Translations under genes and position numbers: made by a program
Notes under the pieces: generated by a model
Database searches by the model: none
Seen by the model: the letters and a program-made list of their open reading frames with translations, nothing else
Told to the model about the DNA's origin: nothing
Shown here: positions 62,001 to 64,000 of the stretch, piece by piece
How positions within the stretch are numbered: position 1 is the first letter of the stretch
Layout of the letters: each line of letters starts with the position of its first letter
From: Phoronis australis
Taxonomy: Eukaryota; Phoronida; Phoronidae
DNA length: 64,000 nt
Assembly: GCA_002633005.1 (NCBI GenBank)
Contig: NMRA01000149.1
Span: 323,870 to 387,869, forward strand
Reading direction: 5' to 3'

Positions 62001-63456
62001 AGTTCACTTGACAGTCGTGGCCAGCCTCGGGGACCGGTACTAGGTACGCTCATTTCCTTCCACACATTTTTCACCTAGTACTTCTGCTTACTATTGTGAT
62101 TTACTCGCACAATGATGATTTCAAACTTCCATGTTTCATTTGCCATTTTAAAACTTTTTCTGTTTGATGTTTCTTTTGCTGCTCAATTGACTGCGTCCAG
62201 GTTGCCAGTCTTCTTCCCTCACGAACCACACAAGTGTTCTTACTAACAACATTCTTTCCCCGCAAGCTTTATTACGTTTATCATGCCCTTAACTTATTTT
62301 CTTACATTTTCTCATGAATCACAGATCATTTCTGATGTGCTTTTGGCCAGTTCTAGTGTACAGACAGTTTGATACTTTGTACCAGGCTTGTACCTTTTAC
62401 CAGAGAGTGAAAAGGGATGCTGTTTATCAGGAAAACATTGTACTCATGAGAAAAGAATGCTGTTACTGAGAAGTCTTGTGTGGTTCATAAGAGCAGAAGA
62501 GTGATTTCCCTGTTGTATATTGATAGTTAAGTTGACGTATTATTTCTTTTATAATATCACCATTGTTCTTAGATGTTTAGACTCAACTTGCAACCACCTT
62601 GTCAGCACAGTGCTCTGCATGTTTTTCCATGATTCTTTCCAGTGTCACTTTTGAATTTGCTTTACACTAGTAGTCAAAAAAAAATTTCCTGGCAATTATC
62701 GTTTTTTAGTTATAGCCAGTGACAGTTGTGATGTCTCAAACTTTATTTCTCATTGATTGAAGAAGTTCCCCCTGTTGGAAATCATGCTGTACTGTGGTCA
62801 TTCACATTTCATTCATGCATGTAAACATTGTTTGGGAAGGTGAAGTACTTGGTCATGTGTATACTGTGGTAAATGTTTGCAGTACTCCCATCTCCTGTAA
62901 ATGGAAAGGAACTATCTTAGTACACTTCTTCCTAATGATTTCACTGATTTCTCTTAGTTGAATTTCAGACAGTCTAGTCTCATGTTCAGAGATTCAGTTC
63001 TTTTCATAAGATTGTGCTATGAAGTTAAGTTGGTGTTTAGGTAATAACTATCACTGTCATTTTTGTTTGCAAAAGTTTGCTGAGTCTATACTGTCCACTC
63101 TAATTTTATTACCTCAAGGAGCCTTTTACGTGTGGTAGTTGGCTGCACCTTTTAACGTTGAACATGGACCTGTCTTGTCTGCCCCACCAGGTGACGTAAT
63201 TCATACACTATCATCAGCTATGTCACTACTGCGCCGTTGCCGTGTGAACGCAGCCTTAACCATCCAGTTGTTCTCTCAACTCTTCCACTTCATCAACATG
63301 TGGCTGTTCAATCAGTTGGTGCTGGAGCCTGCCGCACAGCTGTGTACTCGTGACTGGGGCATGAGACTGAAGCGCCACCTGGGGAGAATCGAGGCATGGG
63401 CAGAGAAACAGGGACTGGAATTAGCAGCTGACTGTCACCTGTGTAGGATTATTCAG
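31927..63456 (+). CDS. AFDN: Afadin (canoe homologue), first 13 coding exons; 3' part outside the window
   Basis: Exons 31927-32031, 39946-40135, 43692-43804, 44702-44990, 56364-56521, 57097-57190, 58114-58257, 58674-58966, 59567-59694, 59937-60213, 60647-60881, 61996-62043 and 63191-63456 join in frame to 780 residues. Afadin links nectins and Rap/Ras GTPases to actin at adherens junctions. Residues 1-35 (EWNANRLDLFEI) and RA1 (36-125) are very close to human afadin, as is TSFTRTISNPE.VMKRRRQQKLEK. RA2 spans about 233-316, the FHA domain about 375-455, and the dilute-type (DIL) domain starts near 540 and runs past the window end (RRCRVNAALTIQLFSQLFHF; AWAEKQGLELAADCH). The PDZ and F-actin-binding regions should follow. 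Introns total over 28 kb, the largest 7.9 and 11.4 kb. Both contain repeats; the second also contains an assembly duplication. Confidence 0.96.
32032..39945 (+). other. Afadin intron 1 (7.9 kb)
   Basis: No exon is supported. It contains a two-copy duplication (34975-35128) and a GC-rich segment (35500-35790) that starts TCTATTATATAAAA and could be a repeat end. Confidence 0.75.
34975..35128. repeat. Two-copy 76-bp tandem duplication
   Basis: GTTGGCCTTSCCATAAAAGCC starts at 34975 and 35051. Both copies run through TTTTTCAAACTGA and GTCCCTGCTTCTAACCTTTT. Confidence 0.85.
39946..40135 (+). CDS. AFDN: Afadin exon 2 (RA1)
   Basis: DMEFFGVMRFFYQDSVAKVI, then TKCVRVSSTANTRDVLDTLI and EKFRPDMRMLTMPDYALYEV: the Ras-association fold that binds Rap1/Ras. 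Phase 1 end, donor GTTTGT. Confidence 0.96.
40136..43691 (+). other. Afadin intron 2
   Basis: No gene supported. A CpG-richer stretch at 42290-42960 has only chance-like frames on the minus strand. Confidence 0.7.
43692..43804 (+). CDS. AFDN: Afadin exon 3 (end of RA1)
   Basis: ERRLGDDEYPLLVQLNWGQD, then DREGRFLLKRVDDPKIK. Phase 0 end, donor GTACTA. Confidence 0.95.
43805..44701 (+). other. Afadin intron 3
   Basis: Nothing beyond AT-rich intron sequence. Confidence 0.7.
44702..44990 (+). CDS. AFDN: Afadin exon 4 (basic linker)
   Basis: A Lys-rich charged linker (KRDKKEKKKKEKQAARGKEN), then ETSFTRTISNPEIVMKRRRQ and QKLEKKLEQIRTQGGGPDSG, conserved with human afadin. Phase 1 end. The exon end and donor form the first unit of a 49-bp array. 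Confidence 0.96.
44975..45128 (+). repeat. 49-bp minisatellite spanning the afadin exon 4 end and donor (3 copies)
   Basis: Units start at 44981, 45030 and 45079: CCTGACTCAG|GTAGGGGGC, CCAGACTTGG|GTAGGGGGC, CCTGACTCGA|GTGGGGGGC. They continue with ACTGCNRTANGAGTKTGT. A further diverged relative (CAACTCAG|GTAGGAGTCACTG) lies near 45380. Confidence 0.93.
48570..49880. repeat. 655-bp segment twice, joined by one N (likely haplotype overlap)
   Basis: 48570-49224 and 49226-49880 have equal length and differ at only a few bases (for example AATCAGATTT/AAGCAGATTT, TTACATTGAGG/TTACTTTGAGG). The single N at 49225 lies between them. Same pattern as at 23345. Confidence 0.92.
49792..51280. mobile_element. 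DNA transposon with about 30-bp TIRs (1.49 kb, non-autonomous)
   Basis: Left end ATACTGTATTTGCCCTAATA, then AGTGCCCATG. The complement of the right end is ATACCGTATTCGTCCTAACA, then AGCGCCCAGG. The interior is GC-richer with CpGs and a 100-codon frame (49971-50273) of no known family. I see no clear target-site duplication. A second copy of the left end at 49137 belongs to the assembly overlap. Confidence 0.7.
52993..53395. repeat. 30-bp minisatellite, about 13 copies
   Basis: The unit CTCTGGTTTCTCTCATAACT, then TGCATCACTA, repeats without indels until the last copies. Long frames on both strands are products of the 30-base period. Confidence 0.95.
53505..54800. repeat. Element of about 1.3 kb made of 450-bp tandem units with short inverted ends
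   Basis: GTATCTCC(T/C)AA starts three units at 53571, 54024 and 54473 (periods 453 and 449; the third is truncated). Each unit carries CCTAGTGGC motifs, TCTTCAAAGGTCCTCAAC and AACCAAACCA, then AGGATGATTGTGAAA. Near the outer ends ATGCGCCCAC (about 53509) and its complement GTGGGCGCAT (about 54785) form short inverted termini. Confidence 0.75.
56364..56521 (+). CDS. AFDN: Afadin exon 5 (RA2)
   Basis: GTLKIYGESLSPDVPYKTLL, then LSTDDTAAFIVKETLDKYSL and DKEDPKEYCLVQ: start of the second Ras-association domain. Acceptor TCAATTACAG, phase 0 end. Confidence 0.95.
56522..57096 (+). other. Afadin intron 5
   Basis: GAAGACTACCAATSAAGTTGA occurs twice, at about 56889 and 56939. Otherwise unremarkable. 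Confidence 0.65.
57097..57190 (+). CDS. AFDN: Afadin exon 6 (end of RA2)
   Basis: VQANDNYTGQGKEEILNDIE, then CPLAILQTPFK. DDDECPLQI of human afadin corresponds to NDIECPLAI. Phase 1 end. Confidence 0.9.
57191..58113 (+). other. Afadin intron 6, with minisatellite
   Basis: It contains the 21-bp array (57442-57780). Near 57910-57990, TTTTTTGAGAAATGCAA-type repeats occur three times. Confidence 0.7.
57442..57780. repeat. 21-bp minisatellite, about 16 copies
   Basis: The unit is ACTAACTACAGTTGTCCATA plus C, with T/C and A/G variants. Because 21 is a multiple of three, two plus-strand frames stay open across it (SYTNYNC-type and TTVVHTL-type repeats). They are not real proteins. Confidence 0.95.
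58114..58257 (+). CDS. AFDN: Afadin exon 7
   Basis: SVTFHIRKRSEARRKRRPRS begins a strand plus a basic linker, ending DKLPFLLELNP just before the FHA domain. Phase 1 at both ends. Confidence 0.92.
58258..58673 (+). other. Afadin intron 7
   Basis: Nothing recognised. Confidence 0.7.
58674..58966 (+). CDS. AFDN: Afadin exon 8 (FHA domain)
   Basis: FHA core: QLFGPTIQPRHCVIAHTEGV, then VTVTPSSRDSETYVDGQRIS and ILQHGKIVRFGRHHAFRF. An in-exon CAAG|GTAAGAGAC near 58694 looks like a donor, but using it would drop the domain. Confidence 0.96.
58967..59566 (+). other. Afadin intron 8
   Basis: Nothing recognised. Confidence 0.7.
59567..59694 (+). CDS. AFDN: Afadin exon 9 (linker)
   Basis: KQQRSPGEGPVPLRGGPPGY and so on, a Pro/Gly-rich linker between the FHA and DIL regions. 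It keeps phase with both neighbours; homology is weak here, as expected of a linker. Phase 2 end. Confidence 0.85.
59937..60213 (+). CDS. AFDN: Afadin exon 10 (start of the DIL region)
   Basis: LPASLEFRDEGEDAFLAALI, then AVHFKLSPTYVLYMAVRYRV, matching human SFLSAI and VHFKLSPTYVLYMA. Phase 0 end, donor GTAAGAC. Confidence 0.96.
60214..60646 (+). other. Afadin intron 10
   Basis: Nothing recognised. Confidence 0.7.
60647..60881 (+). CDS. AFDN: Afadin exon 11 (DIL)
   Basis: ENRDNAGALAFWMANASELL, then HFFKMDRDVTSFSLDSQDIL and YRAMPAFFSDRGGDEDEDG. The LAFWMANASELL block is diagnostic. Phase 1 end, donor GTGAGTG. Confidence 0.97.
60882..61995 (+). other. Afadin intron 11
   Basis: Nothing recognised. 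Confidence 0.7.
61996..62043 (+). CDS. AFDN: Afadin exon 12 (micro-exon, 48 bp)
   Basis: DSSLDSRGQPRGPVL, phase 1 at both ends, acceptor TTGTCGCAG and donor GTACGC. It lies where human afadin has EENSLQRPK. Being in frame with identical phases it could be skipped; exon 11 can also join exon 13 directly. Confidence 0.75.
   Translation: MTVHLTVVASLGDRY
62044..63190 (+). other. Afadin intron 12
   Basis: Nothing recognised. Confidence 0.7.
63191..63456 (+). CDS. AFDN: Afadin exon 13 (DIL, last in window)
   Basis: DVIHTLSSAMSLLRRCRVNA, then LTIQLFSQLFHFINMWLFNQ and HLGRIEAWAEKQGLELAADC, nearly identical to human afadin. Phase 0 end, donor GTAATAA. Confidence 0.97.
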
Positions 63457-64000
63457 GTAATAATAACAAGGACAACCTGAAGCACCTCACAAAATAAATA
63501 AATCTGATGCACTGCAATGGTAGTTGTGTTAGTTACACTTAAACATTTGATGTTCCATCAGAGGTTGAAAGACGAGGCTTTAAATTTTTATTTGAAAGCT
63601 TTCACATCGTAGATGTTCATTTAATTGTGTAGACAATACATCGAAGAAGAATGGTGTAGTTTTTGGATATGTGGAACCCTTGAAAATGGCCAAATTTGGC
63701 TAATTTTGGAACATATCTCAAAAATGGCTGATCAGATTCACTTGAAACTTTCTCATGCTCTGCTTCATACACCGTTCTCCATTACGCTGTTTGGAATTGT
63801 TTTTAGAGTGTTCCATTTTTGCATGAGGGGCTATAAAAATTTGAAAGTTAAGTAAACAGAAAGTAATTTGATGTAGTTCAATGATGGCCTTAAATGTCCA
63901 TATAGTTATTAATATTCACCCTGTTTGGTTATAGCATTCTGTCCTGTTACCACATATTCCTATTGTTCATGGAGTTGACTACAACATGAAAATAAAACTC
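63457..64000 (+). other. Start of afadin intron 13
   Basis: No further exon before the window ends. Confidence 0.7.

Overview
This is eukaryotic, metazoan nuclear DNA. Genes are split by GT-AG introns, the proteins are animal-specific, and there are no operons or Shine-Dalgarno sites. I read three multi-exon genes exon by exon, checking reading phase at every junction. The best guess for the organism is a cephalochordate (amphioxus, Branchiostoma-like). Four introns start with a minisatellite whose first unit is the 3' end of the exon plus its 5' splice site. I recall such exon-boundary minisatellites ('mirages') from amphioxus, but could not check this. Two equal-length near-identical copies joined by a single N also suggest a very heterozygous animal assembled from mixed haplotypes. 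Another marine invertebrate deuterostome is not excluded.

Layout. 1-1667: a probable last exon of a profilin-like gene (+), weakly supported. About 2795-14724: a minus-strand gene with ten assigned coding exons (574 residues; first exon not found). It encodes a Rab32/38-like small GTPase with odd features: Arg in place of the catalytic Gln in the G3 box, an acidic insertion of roughly 150 residues between the G4 (NKYD) and G5 (SAK) boxes that starts with a UIM-like helix, a C-terminal domain of about 240 residues, and no C-terminal prenylation cysteines. 17253-24349: a complete eight-exon plus-strand gene for peroxisomal sarcosine/pipecolate oxidase (PIPOX, 386 aa), head to head with the Rab-like gene and preceded by a TATA box. 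24394-25931: a 1.54-kb DNA transposon with about 165-bp terminal inverted repeats, starting 45 bases after the PIPOX stop codon. 25932-31926: a stretch with no gene I can support. 31927 to beyond 64000: the first thirteen coding exons of afadin (canoe/AFDN, +), covering RA1, RA2, FHA and part of the dilute (DIL) domain. The PDZ and actin-binding parts lie outside the window.

The three genes do not form a pathway: a membrane-traffic type GTPase, a peroxisomal amino-acid oxidase, and a junctional actin-nectin adaptor. The most unusual content is (i) the repeated tandem amplification of exon ends with their splice donors in all three genes, and (ii) the architecture of the Rab-like protein. Repeats include a tRNA-derived SINE, a second degraded SINE, two TIR transposons, a 1.3-kb element built of 450-bp units, several minisatellites and two perfect hairpins. 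Two apparent long duplications (22760-23930 and 48570-49880) are most likely haplotype overlaps in the assembly.
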